A stretch of 64,000 nucleotides of DNA from Amphiduros pacificus (GCA_949316495.1 OX439011.1:23843995-23907994), one strand, 5' to 3'; shown: positions 49,141-62,457, counted from the first letter of the stretch. The notes: a model not told the origin generated them from the letters alone. Numbers and translations are program-made.

Positions 49141-49365
49141 ATTGTATAGTTAACATTTTATTGTCAACATTGAATAGTCAATATTTTATAGTCAACATTG
49201 AATATGGTCAATATTGTGTACAGTCAATGTTTTATAGTCAACATTGTATACAGTTAACATTGTATACAGTCAACATTGTATACAGTTAATATTGTATACA
49301 GTCAACATTGTATACAGTTAATATTGTATGCAGTCAACATTGTATACAGTCAACTTTTTTGTATT
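49141..49365. repeat. 15-bp minisatellite (CAGTCAACATTGTATA-type)
   Basis: About 14 imperfect units alternating GTCAACATT and GTTAATATT cores. Confidence 0.85.
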
Positions 49366-50585
49366 GTAGTGTAATATTCTAATGGGTTAGGATGAAAGTA
49401 AAATGTGAACTATGTTTATTATAATCGCTTTATACATTTCACAACAATGACATCAAAATAATGTGAAAATGAAGCTGATCCTAATTATGATATAAAGGTA
49501 AACTTAACGTAGTTAACTATATGCACACACCACAGCTTGAATTATTTTCTCTTGTCTGTAACACAATTTATATCAAGTGATATGCAGGTCTCTTTATTCT
49601 TAATATTGTACCTGTCATTATTGTACCCAGGAGGGAGAAGAGTCAGGGAACCAAATGGTGATTTTTTTACATTATGTAAAAATGTTTTGTCAATATTGCG
49701 ATTTATAATTAAGAGATGGGGACATCAATAAACCTAATGGATTTTCAAAAATCCACATTGTTGAAGATAATGTTTTGACTCTCTCCTTTCGTATGAGTCC
49801 CCTCTTTCATGTGGCAAATCACTGTCAAAATATTGCTACCTTGAAGCAATGAACTGTTTCCAAAATCTAAAGCTCTATCCCACCTCCACAACCCCCTGGG
49901 GCTAAATGTTGACAGGCACTTTTGACAGGCAATATTGAAAGGAAATATATATATATATATATATATACATATATATTACTCTCATGCTGATAACAATCTC
50001 GACATACACATGCCAGCTTGAGCTGGTAGTATCATATGTTTGACATCCTTGCATTGGGGCATGGGACATTCAATGGGGGGGTGGCAGGAGTGACACACAG
50101 GATTCGGAGTCATTCATTGGGAATCCATATAGAAAAAGGACATCAAGGATTTGATGACCATAACCCATGCCAAATCAAGATATATGTTTGGATCGGTTCT
50201 CAATGATAAAATCATATCTAATATCATATATATATATATAACTACTGAAGAAGTCAAGTGTGAAAAATCAAGTACCGCCTAGTGGCTAATTGTTATTGAG
50301 TTTTATACCAGTATTTTACACCGTTGCAGTCATTCCTCATAGCCTCGCACATGACCCTCTATGGCTACCTTCCGAAGAAATCTCTGAATCTAATAATGAC
50401 AACATCAGAGCCATGAGGCCTTTGAGCAAGGCTAAGTCCTCCTTTATGAGTGAAAAGTTGCTGCTTTCCTCTGCGCACACATTTGATAAAACTGGAGAAG
50501 GGTCTGCAAAAAGTAATGTTTTTGAAATTTCATGTGACAATGGACGAGATGAAAAAATATCAGCAGTTACCATGGTAACGCCATG

Positions 50586-53500
50586 TCACAAAGCATGCAC
50601 GGAATGCATGAGCAGCGTGCTCTGGCGACGAGAGGAGGGGTTGAGGTCCTTAGTTTTTGCCAGCCATTCTTTTTTCTTTGCGAGGAAATCCTGGAGAAAA
50701 GCAAAAATATGCGCCTGTCAAGGATCAGTGACTAAAATTATTCATCTTCAACATTTTGCCTACCCAACCTTATCTGACACTGAGGATGGATAGGGATATG
50801 ATTTCATATTTAACTCATTTATTAATCCTTCTTACTTTCAAATGTATATGAAAACAAATGACGCACTTCACGATATTCCAAACACTTACACATAACAATA
50901 TTTCATTTATCATATTGAGGGAGATATTCCATTATAATAGACCAGAAATTAAATAACTTATAAAAAACCAAAATAACTTTTTTTTTAAATCATGCATTTT
51001 GATGCTCGCTATATTTGCGCAGAGATTAATTCTTGCATATTTCAATAAAAATTTTTTGGTATTCATTAAAAAAAAAGATTCTTTTGGTTGTTGGTCAAAC
51101 TTCCTGTGAGAGTTCTCATGCTAGAATATTTCAGAGTCTATGTTTCTAAATTGCATTAACATTACATTGAGAGGAGCAGGTAGGAGTATCAGAAGAGAAC
51201 TAACATGTAGAGAGAACTGAACAATGGTGGAGAATCAGTGTCAAGATCGCAACACATCCTCATAAGCTCAGCGAGTATAACAATATCATCCACGTACGCA
51301 ACTACCATGAAGATGCGCTACAAGATTGGCAGATAGACACAGTGTAAAAGTGGCTAAGTGCACTGAGAGTTCCCCAACAGGCGCATCGGCATTCTGCCAT
51401 GCAATCTCACACCAAACTACTGCAGCAGAGGGCTTTTATGTCTCAACAAGGTTGAGATGATAATGATTTTTGTATAAATGCGGAATGCATAAAAACAACA
51501 AGGTGAAAAGAGTCAGCTTTGATCTGAATGCATAAACCACCTCAAAACATCTTTCAAGGATTGTAGCAATATATATATGCTTCTTTAAACCAATAATTTA
51601 TCCAGGTCTGCTAAAATAAATGTATATTCCTGAAATTGTTTATTCACGGTAAATGGTCACTGAGCGTTTATAAGAAAAATGCATAAACCATGGGTGTAGA
51701 AATAAAGTTATGGATGTGCAAGATTTTTTTTTCAATGAGAAATTCAAAATAAATGTGCAGCAAGAAAGAAACACTTCAGATCGAAGGAAGGAAGCACTAT
51801 GCAACGTTGTAAACTTTTTTTGTCAGAATGTAAACACTGCAGAGAAATGTTAACACTTCTTTAACAGTAGTTACTCATATCACACAAGATACCATTATTG
51901 AAACAAGCCACGATATTGACATAATAGGGTAAAAACATTAAGTTTGAAGCCACGATTTAATTTTACAGAAAAGGCCTCCACTGAAATTTTCTCCTCTGTA
52001 TACTAAAACATGGGAATTATGATATTGATGAATTTTAAACTTTTGTCGAGTTTATTTTATGTAATACATGAAGTGATATTTTCCAAAAATATACATAACT
52101 TTGAAATTAAATGAATGAATGGTTGCTTAGAGGCACATCAACCACTAAGGTTATTTAGTGCCTAAAAATGGTAAAAATTAAATGAATGAATGGTTTCACA
52201 TTGACACAATTAAGTGCCAAAACAGTAAAAATAGAAACGTAATTATAACTTTGGAAGAAGTGGCTTTACCTTTTGTAATGAAATATTAATGCCCATGTTT
52301 ATGTATATATGAATGTGTGTAATATGAAAGTTAGAACTAAATTAGACCTAAAAAATGGCAGGTATCTATGAAGCTATGGTAAATAACAGACTGTTACTTT
52401 TGTTACTGTAACAAGCTAGACATTCTGGTTGTGTCCTCATCATCTATGGATTCCTGTATATCTAATAGTGATTAAATTAGTGACTAAACATGATGAATAT
52501 GAGATTAATAAGGTATTCAATCATATTATGTAGTGTCCATGAAAATTGAAATAACAAGTGCCAAAGAAAGGGAATATGAGGAATTATTAAGTAGTGTCCA
52601 TAAAAATTGGAATAACAGGTGCCAAAGAAAAGGAATATGAGGAATAAAAAATAGGGTGAATAAAAATGTTGTTCTGGCGGAGGGACAAATACATTAAGCC
52701 AACTAACGAGCGTTTTAAGGTGTAAAGTTAGTAGATAAACACACATGGTAAAGGGAGCAATTGAAACACTCCCAACCTCTCAAAGGAAGCTACTTTGCAG
52801 TATAAAATCATTTTGTCTTTCTAAATATTAGTTTCCTTCTATGTGGATAAATTTGTGAAATTTAACCTTACTTAAAATAATCACTATTAATGTAATATCT
52901 TTGAGAAATAATCTTTATAAATGATTATTTTTTTTATAAAACTGGACATGTAAATCTTATAATTTCTCAAATATATGACATTGAATATGAATATAACTTG
53001 TGTAACAGCAAATATCAATAATGTCAACTTTGAAATAAAAATGTGTTCAAGGAATGGGAACTTACATTAAACATTTGCCCACAACTTTCATTAAAAATAG
53101 TTAAACATGACCCCGTGGGTTGATAGCTCTGCTGACTTAAATGAAAATACATGAACTGAGATAAAGTGTGACTAGCAAACATGTTATGGTTTTCAATACA
53201 TGATCCCAATTCAGTTTTAATGTGATATTTATAGATATCTTGTGTATTATAACTATGCAGAAATCATATAAAAAAATTGATGTCAACAAAGTCATTTAAT
53301 ATTTTTACAGTAGAGTTATGGGTAGCGTTAATTATTTGGCTCATTTGATACATCTTTTCAATATATCTATGGTATCTTTATGCCATCTATGGGGGATACT
53401 AGTACCAAAGAAAATTATGTTTATAATAATCTTGCTATCATGTTATCCAGCAGGATCCTCTGCCAAACCTAATATAGTCTCATTCAATAAATCTTTGACA

Positions 53501-56500
53501 TTTCTGCATTCCAAGTATGACATTCCTCCTGTAAATGGTTGCTGAGATATGCTCCGCACAAAATGTGTGACCTTAGGGTCGCTGTACCAAGGTCACTAGT
53601 GATATCACTCAGATTTGAAGGAATCTGAACCATCTATATCTACCTCTGTATAAAATGTGAAACATATTACTATTAGTTTTGGAGATGAAGATTTTAAAAA
53701 GAAAATTTTGACAGACAGACGGACAGATCGACAAATATTTTCCCCACTTCTAAAGCTCTACAACTTCAAAGAAGTCAGCAGAGCTATAAAGGGCAATAAC
53801 CCAAGAAACAATTTCCATGATATAAAAAGATTTTAAAATATTTTTACTGGTGAATCAAAATCTTTGTTGTATTAAACTCAAGGGACATGAACCAAAATTC
53901 TCTTTAAAACATTAACATTTGCTGTTCTCATTTATTACATATTCCCTGATTGTATAAATTTACAGATAACTCATGCCAAGAATACTCAAATTTCTTCATT
54001 ATTTTTCAAATATCATGCCATTTTTAGAATACTTAAATTGTGAAAATTGTCACTTCACATAAGAAAAATGGAAATTTTACTCACTAAGTACTCTCTATCC
54101 TTGTTCTTCATTAACCGTCTTCTTTTGCATGCCTGGAAATATATTTATATATATTTATATAACAAGATATGAAAGTATGTGATGAAAATTTAAATCAAAT
54201 GCTAAATTAACTTTTTTTAAATTAATTTTAACACACATGGCTCTTTACACTTCAACTAGATCAGGAATGACCTCAATCAGTAACCCTCTTAGACTGGTTA
54301 CTGGTGTCCTTTGAACCAGCTGTGCAATTAAGGTTTAGATTAATAAAATAAGGCCCACTGAATCTTGCCAAATAGATAAAATGAATTTTTTGTTTCCTTT
54401 TTTGTTTAATTTTTGTATTAATGACCTTTTCAGCACTGTTTAGGTGAGATAGCAGTCTGTCACTGGGACTCGATGCCCTACACTATTTGAGTGACTGGAG
54501 ATTCTTCTTTTGCACAGGATGGAATTGGAAACAACAAAGTTACAGATATCAACCTTTCTTGACCATGCAGTATGGCCGAAGTTATTATCCCAACTAGGAT
54601 TTGAATCAAGGACCCACAGCATGGGAGACAGACATGCCACCAGTTAAAATGACATCAATTTACTCCTTTCAGTGTATGGAGAGCCATGCATGAGTGAAAT
54701 ATTGTTTAAATGATCTAAGTGGTAAAATACGTACATCAAAGTAGAGCCAGAATATGAAGACAAGATGGCATACTATATATATTACAGCAAAGGCGATGAA
54801 AACATCCCGTTCAAGTTCTGCTAGAAATGAAGCCCCGTGTTGTGTGAAGACGGTGACGACAGCATGCCAGATACACACCACACACAGGATCACCAGCGAT
54901 AAAAGCACATATTTGTCCTGCATTGAAAACATTTACTCATTATCTACAAATAGTGCAATGTAAATATTCCCTCATCATAGGGTTTGTCCTGCATTCAAAA
55001 CATTTAGTCATTATCTATAAATTTTCATTATCTATAAATTTCTCAATGAAAAGATTTCCTCATCATAGCGAATGTCCTGCATTCAAGTACTATTTTTTAT
55101 AATATTTACTGTATTCAAAATAATTATTTAATATCCAAAAATATGTCAACAACAAAGATAACTCTTTATGCGTATGTCATATAATTATTTTTCAATCTAT
55201 TACTGCTTTCCAAATACCTTTCTAACATATAGCATAAAAGTTATTTTTTTTATATATCTCTGTATTTGAAATATTAATTTAATACTACATCTCAACGAAA
55301 ATGTTTCCCCTCAGTAAAATAATATAGCTTTTTCAACTGATGTTATTGAAATAGTTATTATATATCAACATAAATCTGAATTAAAAAAAGTTCTTTTCAT
55401 ATGGTGTAACAGGTAATTTTCAATTATTACTGTCATTATACATTGCAAATTATTACTGTGATTATACATTGCAATTATCTGAATCAAATTTTCCTCTACT
55501 TTGAGTAAAACAGTTTTTATTTTTAATTTTATTACTGAATTCAAAATATCTATTTAATATCAACAAATATCTCAATTAAAGGTCTTCCCATAATATGATA
55601 TTGAAGTAATTTTCCAACTTATTACTGAACAGGCTGTGGTGATGATACCCTGCCTAACAAAAAATATATTTGACAATACAATATTTTATTAATGTGACGA
55701 AAGGTGATATTGCGATTATTCTTCACAAATATTTCAATGCGAATGTTTCTCTCTTAATTTGTTATCATGCTGATTTAATTCCTGCTGTAGTGTATATACA
55801 TTCAGATATAGGAACAATTTATGAGTATTATTGAAGAAAAAAACATGTGCTGCTAGTTCTTCTACAACTCTCTAATCAAAATATTGCGGTGATGGTATAA
55901 TGCTTAAGGTCTATAATCCACAATCAGTTTGAAGCATCTGGAGAGAACTTCGTGTGGTCTCGTATATTTACGTGACTGCCTTCGGCTCTGGGGGATTCCA
56001 GGATGAGAGTGAGGCTAATGACGCCAGTGGGGGGTATTTCCCATACAGCACACATGGCGGACAAACTTGTTTGCATGAAATTTTTAAATACTCAACTCTT
56101 TTAGTGATAATTTATATCTTATGCCATGATTATATCTAAAATGTCCCAAAAAACCTTGATTATTCTTTGGATGGCATTAAGTAAAGAAAATATAAATACT
56201 TGATATAAGTCGCCAGCTGCAAAAACTGAGTCGAACCCATTGTAACTACCATTAACACGGGTTCAATTTAAATAATATAAATTTAAGACTAGCTGGTTAA
56301 GTTTACTTTTTCTGTGCTAAATTAACAAATAACATTACTTTAAACACATTTAAGCCAAAAATTAAATTTAAGCCAAAAAGTCTGTCCCAGTTTTTCATTG
56401 TGGATGATAGACCTTAATGGAAAAATATATTTTCATCGAAAAATATGTTCACAATTTACTCAGGTAATAAATATGATTTTAAATAATATTTTTCAAGAAT

Positions 56501-57726
56501 AATTTGATGTAAGTTTGTCTGACATGAAAAATATTATCTGAGATTTTAGAAAAATGAACTTTATATTGACAAGTTGGATATGTTAAGACAAAAAATTGGC
56601 CAGTGATAATTTTAATGTAAAATAAGATAAACACATATCTGTAACAACTTAAGGTAGACAATTTTAGGAAGACTTTGGTTTGTAAAATCTTTACACACTA
56701 GATGGCAGCATGGGCCACTTGAGCAGCAAGAATTGGCCTGTGATAACTTTCATGTGCATGTATAATAAAATAAAGGAATACCTGTAATATCTTACCATAT
56801 AAGTAAGGTAGGAAATTTTAGGAAGACTTTGGTTTATCACAAACTTGAATGCAACTGAAGTGAGCAGTAAGGTGAAAGACAACTGTAGACGGTTCTGTGG
56901 CAACTCTGGACTGACAGCAAACGTGGCAAATGACAATGCACTGATGAAAAACTGAAACAAAAAACACTCCATATCCTCCATATCCCTGGTATTTTTGCTA
57001 AATTGCAAAAATAATTTCAAACATTTTAACATCTCTCAGATACAACTCTTTTTAAGATCATGTACTTTTTTCAAAACACAAACAAATCTCATTTATATCC
57101 AAACATTTTTCCTTTTTTTAACGATTTTTCTATATTTCTCTAAAATTGTTGTTTGTGTTACTTTTCTTAGAAGATATTTGTTACTTTTCTCAGATGATAT
57201 TTGTAACTTTTCTCAGATGATATTTGCATTATCTTAGATGATAATGCAAATGATAAAGTAATGATTACATAATATAAAGAATAAACAATCTAAGCAAATC
57301 TAAATTCTTAATTCCAAATCATGAGTTAATTTCTACCTTTTTTAAAATGATTTTTGCTTCTTACAAATCAGGAATAGAACCCAAACTGCCAACAAATATA
57401 CTACCACTAACCTGCATCTAATTATCACTTTCCAATAGTGAACAAAACGATTTTATAAAATAAATAATAAATAGAGGAAATTCGGCAAAAAAAAATTTTC
57501 AGGTGAAAATCTGACCTCCATTAAGAGTATTACAAAAGATATATTTTTTTTTTTAAATAAGTGGAATTGTGGTTACCATGACGAGGAAAACGTTCCAGTA
57601 GAAGTATCCTGGACGTCTGGCTGCCCGACAAGTAACTGAGAGTGCCGGATGACACCGGTTGGAACTGGAATATTCTTGGGTCATCACCTTCTTGGACACC
57701 TCTATGTGTTCATGTAACCGCCACTC
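50586..57726 (-). CDS. Pentameric ligand-gated ion channel, pore-domain half
   Basis: - strand exons 57726-57577, 56951-56796, 54917-54735, 54132-54085 and 50690-50586 (stop) join in phase 0 throughout, giving 213 aa. The first exon ends in the pre-M1/M1 stretch RRPGYFYWNVFLVM. The second holds the end of M1, M2 (RLQLSFTLLLTSVAFKFVI) and LPKISYLTYM; the third holds M3 (DKYVLLSLVILCVVCIW) and M4 (VFIAFAVIYIVCHLVFIFW). The subunits form neurotransmitter- or proton-gated channels in the plasma membrane. M3 and M4 are separated by only about 15 residues, as in prokaryotic members, not by the long loop of classical animal receptors. A basic tail (CKRRRLMKNKDREYL) after M4 is unusual. The ligand-binding exons should lie upstream but were not found up to 64000. 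Ion selectivity cannot be read. The last exon is the least certain. Confidence 0.78.
51150..51440 (-). mobile_element. Possible reverse-transcriptase fossil
   Basis: A GC-richer patch in the long last intron of the channel gene reads VAYVDDIVILAELM on the - strand, like the YxDD active-site region of retroelement reverse transcriptases. Only this short block is recognisable; the rest is decayed. Whether it was a LINE or another retroelement cannot be told. Confidence 0.3.
52530..52655. repeat. Tandem duplication of about 60 bp
   Basis: TAGTGTCCATGAAAATTGAA and CAAGTGCCAAAGAAAGGGAA occur twice with few changes. Confidence 0.85.
53565..53735 (+). repeat. Dispersed molluscan-type repeat with GACAGACGGACAG tail
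   Basis: GACCTTAGGGTCGCTG..., TATTAGTTTTGGAGATGAAG and a TTTTGACAGACAGACGGACA stretch occur in the order typical of abundant repeats in molluscan genomes. Intronic. Confidence 0.45.
54440..54650 (-). repeat. Decayed tRNA-derived SINE fragment
   Basis: The - strand has CTTGATTCAAATCCTAGTTG, a degraded B-box with T-arm, preceded by a poor A-box region. It differs from families A and B. Confidence 0.4.
54918..55650. repeat. Degenerate intronic array duplicating the channel's exon acceptor
   Basis: The exon start at 54917 reads GTCCTGCATTGAAAACATTT on the + strand; copies GTCCTGCATTCAAAACATTT at 54985 and GTCCTGCATTCAAG at 55074 follow at 70 and 89 bp. More distant relatives (TACTGTATTCAAAATA, TTACTGAATTCAAAATATCT with TTTAATATCAACAAATATCT) recur to about 55650. 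On the gene's strand the near copies keep the CAG|GAC acceptor. Confidence 0.65.
56571..56690 (-). repeat. Intronic duplicate of the 3' end of a channel exon
   Basis: AATTTTAGGAAGACTTTGGTTT occurs in the true exon (56796-56951) and again at about 56662-56683. The surrounding 110 bp, including intron sequence after the donor (ATTGGCCAGTGATAA against ATTGGCCTGTGATAA), also matches. The donor GT context is not preserved in the copy. Confidence 0.7.
57140..57245. repeat. Short tandem repeat (TTACTTTTCTCAGATGATATTTG)
   Basis: Four imperfect copies of a roughly 23-bp unit between two channel exons. Confidence 0.75.
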
Positions 57727-58326
57727 CTGGAATAATGACAATGTCAACTACATATTAACCCTGAGTGACATCTGCTCAACCCATATGCAATAAAGATAAT
57801 ATAATATTGCTTTTTTTGAATATATAATATTTGGATATATTGCAAGTCAAATTTGATTATTTTGAAATTAGCATGCACCCAAAGATTGCATTGAAGAAAT
57901 CATACAGTTGTCAGCACAAAGTCAAATATTAGAAGAATATTGATCTTTGCATTTGTGCTAAGTAATGAAATTATTCTCCAATCCAGATTTTGAGAGGGAA
58001 AAAATAACTACATTACCATAATGTTTAAAGTAAATAAATTTATGGTGTTGTCTTTAAAACAAAATGAGACATGCAACTTTAACTAGATCATGGTCTTGGT
58101 CAGAAAAGATAGGATATTGAAAAGTAGGTCAATTGAAAGTAGGTCAGATGAGGTTTCTTCTCCAACATTTTGTTGCATCATAAGAAACCAACCAGGTATA
58201 TATCTGGTATTTATAAACTCATCTTTGACAGATATTTTATTTACATCCAGTCATACTTTGAATAAAACAAGATGGAGTTTGAGTGGCACAGAACTGATGC
58301 CAGCACAGTATTAGAAACATACAGGG
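57727..58326. other. Upstream intron of the channel gene
   Basis: No ligand-binding-domain exon is recognisable. A 75-codon + strand frame at 58090-58314 lacks splice or motif support. Confidence 0.35.
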
Positions 58327-58595
58327 TTTGTTTGTTTGTTTGTTTGCGGTTTTACATCACTTTCAACATTATTTCAGTCATTTCGTGATGAGACCTACTT
58401 GTAGCAGATAGAGTGCTGAATTGTCATGTCGCAGGTCCTTGACATGACAACCCACCCGGTCACAGATTTACAAGGACAACAGGCTAACCCTTTAGGCCGG
58501 GCCTCAGCTCATGTGTGAAATTGAATCATGAATTTAATCTCGGCATGGCCGGGGATCGAACCCACGACCTTTGGATCACCACAGAGGAATGCATA
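58327..58595 (-). repeat. SINE family A with (TTTG)n tail, head truncated
   Basis: (GTTT)n at 58327-58346 followed by GCGGTTTTACATCACTTTCA is the SINE tail in reverse. It ends within the head after GGATCACCACAGAGGAATGC. B-box as GGGTTCGATCCCCGGCC on the - strand. Confidence 0.8.
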
Positions 58596-58679
58596 CAGGG
58601 TAATGCACTGCCAACTCACAGTTTGATCTCTCCAGTGCTATAAGCAAGTCAGAAAAACCTAATTCCAAATTGTGAACAT

Positions 58680-59700
58680 TTTGTACAGGATAAATGTGGT
58701 GGCAATAAATGATATTTGGTCTTCTGTAATATGTGGAATTTCTCTGATTTTGCAAATTTACTACTGTGTCGAAAATATCACCAAATATAAAAACCTTCTC
58801 AACACCTGATACAGTTATTAGATATGGCAGAATGTATTATTATTACTATATTTCATTCATCAAAAGTGCTCATAAGCATGATGGAGGTTATTACTTATTC
58901 ATACTTATTATAGGTCACTGTGACCTAATTACATTGATTATTCAAAATGTGTAAGTGCTGTGGCAATAAGTGCTATTTCTATGAAATATCACATTTTGCT
59001 GACTCTGAAAATTTACTTTTGTGATTTTGAAAAAAAAAACTCGTCACATTTTTCCTTATTCCTCTGAAACAACCATGGTTTAATTTCATATGCCAAGTTA
59101 CATTGATATTGCTATATACTTAAAGTCAGCATAATCAATCAAAGTAACAATATGCAGACCTTGACCTTGACCTTGACCTTGACCTGAAGTCACCAAAGTC
59201 AATAATCTTTATATGTGCTTCGCACATCCATAATATTAAGTTATAATCATCTTCCACGGATCGGCTTCCCCATATTTGGGAAGTAGTGACCTATTTGGCC
59301 TTTAAATATGTCACAGTGACATAGTTACATGAATTATACTTTTAAATATTGAGTGATATAAATGTGGTGGCAAAAATGATATTTTTAGTGGATTGAAAAT
59401 ATTTTATTTGTATGATTTTGATAATTGAGTCCTGGAACCTGGAAAATGGCTCAAGTTCAGCAAAATCACACTTGTCCAAATTGTTATTGAAAGTTGATAT
59501 TTCTGTAATTATTTGGAAAATATAACATTCACAAGCACAGATGCTCCTGTATATTTACATATTATCAAGGTCTAATCTTTTTCAATGTATAAAGGATAGC
59601 TTTCTAATACTTTGAAATTGTTATCTGTCTAGCCTTTAGGTAGGTCTCTGTGACCTAGTTACATAAATTATTCTAAAAATCATGAACAAACATATTGTTT
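58680..59700. repeat. Degenerate repeats with TGTGACCTAGTTACAT modules and (TTGACC)n
   Basis: Modules containing AAATGTGGTGGCAATAAATG and GTCACTGTGACCTAATTACA recur near 58690, 58915, 59310 and 59640 with large divergence. (TTGACC)n is at 59159-59182. TGACCT-rich repeats of this type are common in molluscs. Confidence 0.5.
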
Positions 59701-60599
59701 TTATCTGCCGAGTCATATCGATATTGCTGTATTTTTTCAGAAAGTATAGCATTCATAAACCATGTTGCACCTGAGCTGGCCATGACCTTGACTGTGACCA
59801 AAGGCTCAAAAACAAATCCCAGGCTGACATATTATCATGTATTAATATCAAGCCCTTATGTTCAAGCATAATCAAATAAGGTAGAAAACTTAGTGGCACC
59901 GGACACGGTGGTACCAGACCAAGAACATAAAATCACCTTGTGCTGACGTAATCACAGAAATCAGCCTGTGTGGTTTTAAAAATTATAAAAATAAAAAAAA
60001 AATTGCAAATTTGCTAAGAAACCAAACTCATGTCGAAAGAGCCTTTCTACTCATTGCTATAATTTTTTCAAGTATTCTTTGCAATAATTTGATAAAGAAT
60101 TTACATTTTGCTTATATTCTTCATTACAGCATAATTCTGATCATGGCAATAAAAAGGCTTATTATCTATTAAGAATATAATAACTTTTAGAGCATGCATC
60201 AATTTATGATATAAAACTGACCTTTTTGGAAAGATATTCACTTAGATTATTAATTCTAGACTAATTTGGCTTTTTTTATAAATAAGCTTCTAAAATACTA
60301 CCATTCTATCTATTATAAGTTTAACCACATGCACAACCGACTAATTTCTTTGAAGTGTGAAGTAACTGGACTGCACATATTAAATAAAACATGTACAGGA
60401 TAATTGTAAAATATGTTGTATGAAGGTATAGTCTTAAATCTCTCAGCTTCTTTACTCTGTTATGTTTTTTGCTTGTTTTGTTTGTATTTATGGCCTTTTT
60501 TGTACAATTGTGATTATATCAGATGCCTGCTGCTTTGGCTGAATGCCCTACTCTTTTCAAGGTATGGATTGAGAAACATCTGGAAATAACGTCTGCGTT

Positions 60600-60965
60600 C
60601 CATAAAGTAGCCTAACCCTGGAATCAGACCCAAGGCCCTAGCCTCATCCTGGAATCAGACCCAAAGCAATAGCCTCATCCTGGAATCAGACCCAAAGCAA
60701 TAGCCTCATCCTGGAATCAGGCCCAAAGCAATAGCTTCATCCTGGAATCAGACCCCATAATTTTGCACTATCCTGGAATCAGACCCCATAATCTTCATTA
60801 TCCTGGAATCAGACCCCATAATCTTGCACTATCTTGGAATCAGACCCCATAATCTTGCATTATCCTGGAATCAGACTCCAGGCCCTTGCCTCATCCTGGA
60901 TTCAGACCTAGGAGCCTAGCCTCATTCTGGATTCAGACCCAGGAGCCGAGCCTCATCCTGGAATC
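60600..60965. repeat. 31-bp minisatellite (ATCCTGGAATCAGACCC-type)
   Basis: About 11 units of TCCTGGAATCAGACCC plus a variable half (AAAGCAATAGCCTCA or CATAATCTTGCACTA). The two variable forms are clustered, not mixed, suggesting two expansion rounds. Confidence 0.9.
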
Positions 60966-61335
60966 AGGTCTATGGGCCTCAGCTCATCAAAAGAATTGTA
61001 TCATAAATTTAATGCTGATATGGCCAAGAATTGAACCCACAAAATTTGGATCACCACAGAGAAAATGATGCTTATAAGCTTGCACTATTGCAATATGCAC
61101 CACAGCCTAAACTATGGCAAAAATAAAGATTTGGACACTTTACATAAATGCATAATGGGACAGTATAATAGTTCCAATTAAAAGTTCCTTTCCAGCTAAA
61201 AAAAAAGTTTTTTAGCTGTTTATGGGTTAATGGATTAACCCTTCTGTCATGGGCCTCAACTCAAAAGAGAATCACTTACTGCTATATGAATGCTGACATG
61301 AAACTCACAACCTTTGAATCACCATTAAGCTTGAA
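60966..61335 (-). repeat. Two decayed SINE family A fragments
   Basis: 60970-61105 and 61245-61330 both carry the GGGCCTCAGCTCA...GGATCACCA part of the family in decayed form. Confidence 0.6.
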
Positions 61336-61899
61336 ATGTTTTTTTTTAAACTAGTTCATTATTTTTTTGACTCTGTGTGCAGGATATGTGTATTTGATTT
61401 TGTTCTGTAGGAATATGATTAAACTGTGCTATACCAATGTGTTATGACCTTTGATGAAAATGTATATTGTCATAGACCATATCTTACATTGTTCCTTGTG
61501 TAACTGGAAATATAAGCTTTCAACCATGCGTTAGCTTGGTATGCATTATTTACAGCCTGTTTCCTTTTGTTCAAATGCACTGACTATAAATTCTAAATTC
61601 TACTATAAAGTTACTGACAATATAATACCACATCAAAAAGAAAAACGTTATTTACAAATACAGGGTAAGTATTATTGTAAAGATATAGCCGCATGAAGAA
61701 TAACGCAATAAACACAGATTTTTTTTTTTTTTTTCTTTCTCTATTTTTATTCTATTCTACAGCCAAACAAAGGAATTTTAAAGCTGAAGCTGTCTGTAAG
61801 TTTTAAAAGGAATATTCATGATGTTTTGTTTTTTTTTCCAAAAGGGAATATACCAAATTTTGAACGGGTATTTACCAAAAGTGTTTGGTATGGTACAGT

Positions 61900-62070
61900 C
61901 GTAGGGGAATAAAGATTGAATGAGGAGAGCAGTAATTGCATTCCCACATTTTGTATTACCAGGAATTTTATTTGTGATTTCTGAAGCCAGCTGTGAAAGC
62001 ATCAAAACCAAGATGGCCGAAAGTTGGTCAAATATTCTGTCAAAATCTCTGAAGGACATAACATGTAATA
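61900..62070 (+). repeat. Dispersed repeat shared with 31590-31680
   Basis: AATGAGGAGAGC and AAAACCAAGATGGYCGAAA followed by a TATYCYRTCAAAA-like stretch occur in both places. The open frames over 61778-62201 on both strands lie in this repeat and are not supported as genes. Confidence 0.45.
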
Positions 62071-62457
62071 TCATGTCTTGCAACAAGGCATTTTGGAACA
62101 TATTTATAATAGACTGCCATATAGAGTTCCCAAGAGATTTAGTTGGCATCTTTTTCAAAGAATATGAAAATGCATATATAAATCAACCAGATAGGTCTTA
62201 ATTGTGATCTCAGAGAAATGTCTATTGTTGGAGTCAACCCAATCTGTCTATTAAAGGTCTTTATATGATAAGATGATCAGGATAATAAAACTAGCCACTC
62301 TCTGAATGTGATGTCATAGTGACTGTCCACAGATGAGCGCTCAAACATGCTGGGTATGATTTTACAGTGTTGATTTCAAATGATGTCATAATTATTGATT
62401 GGAAATGAACATATTGATAACAATCAATTTTCGAGATTTGATGTCACCATCATTTGA

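Noticed and set aside
50290-50793. 167-codon + strand frame
   Set aside because: It overlaps the last exon of the channel gene on the other strand, which has an acceptor, matching phase and plausible protein; the + frame has no motif or splice support.
61778-62201. Overlapping frames of 126 and 93 codons
   Set aside because: Part of the region recurs at 31.6 kb as a dispersed repeat, and no splice sites or motifs support either strand.
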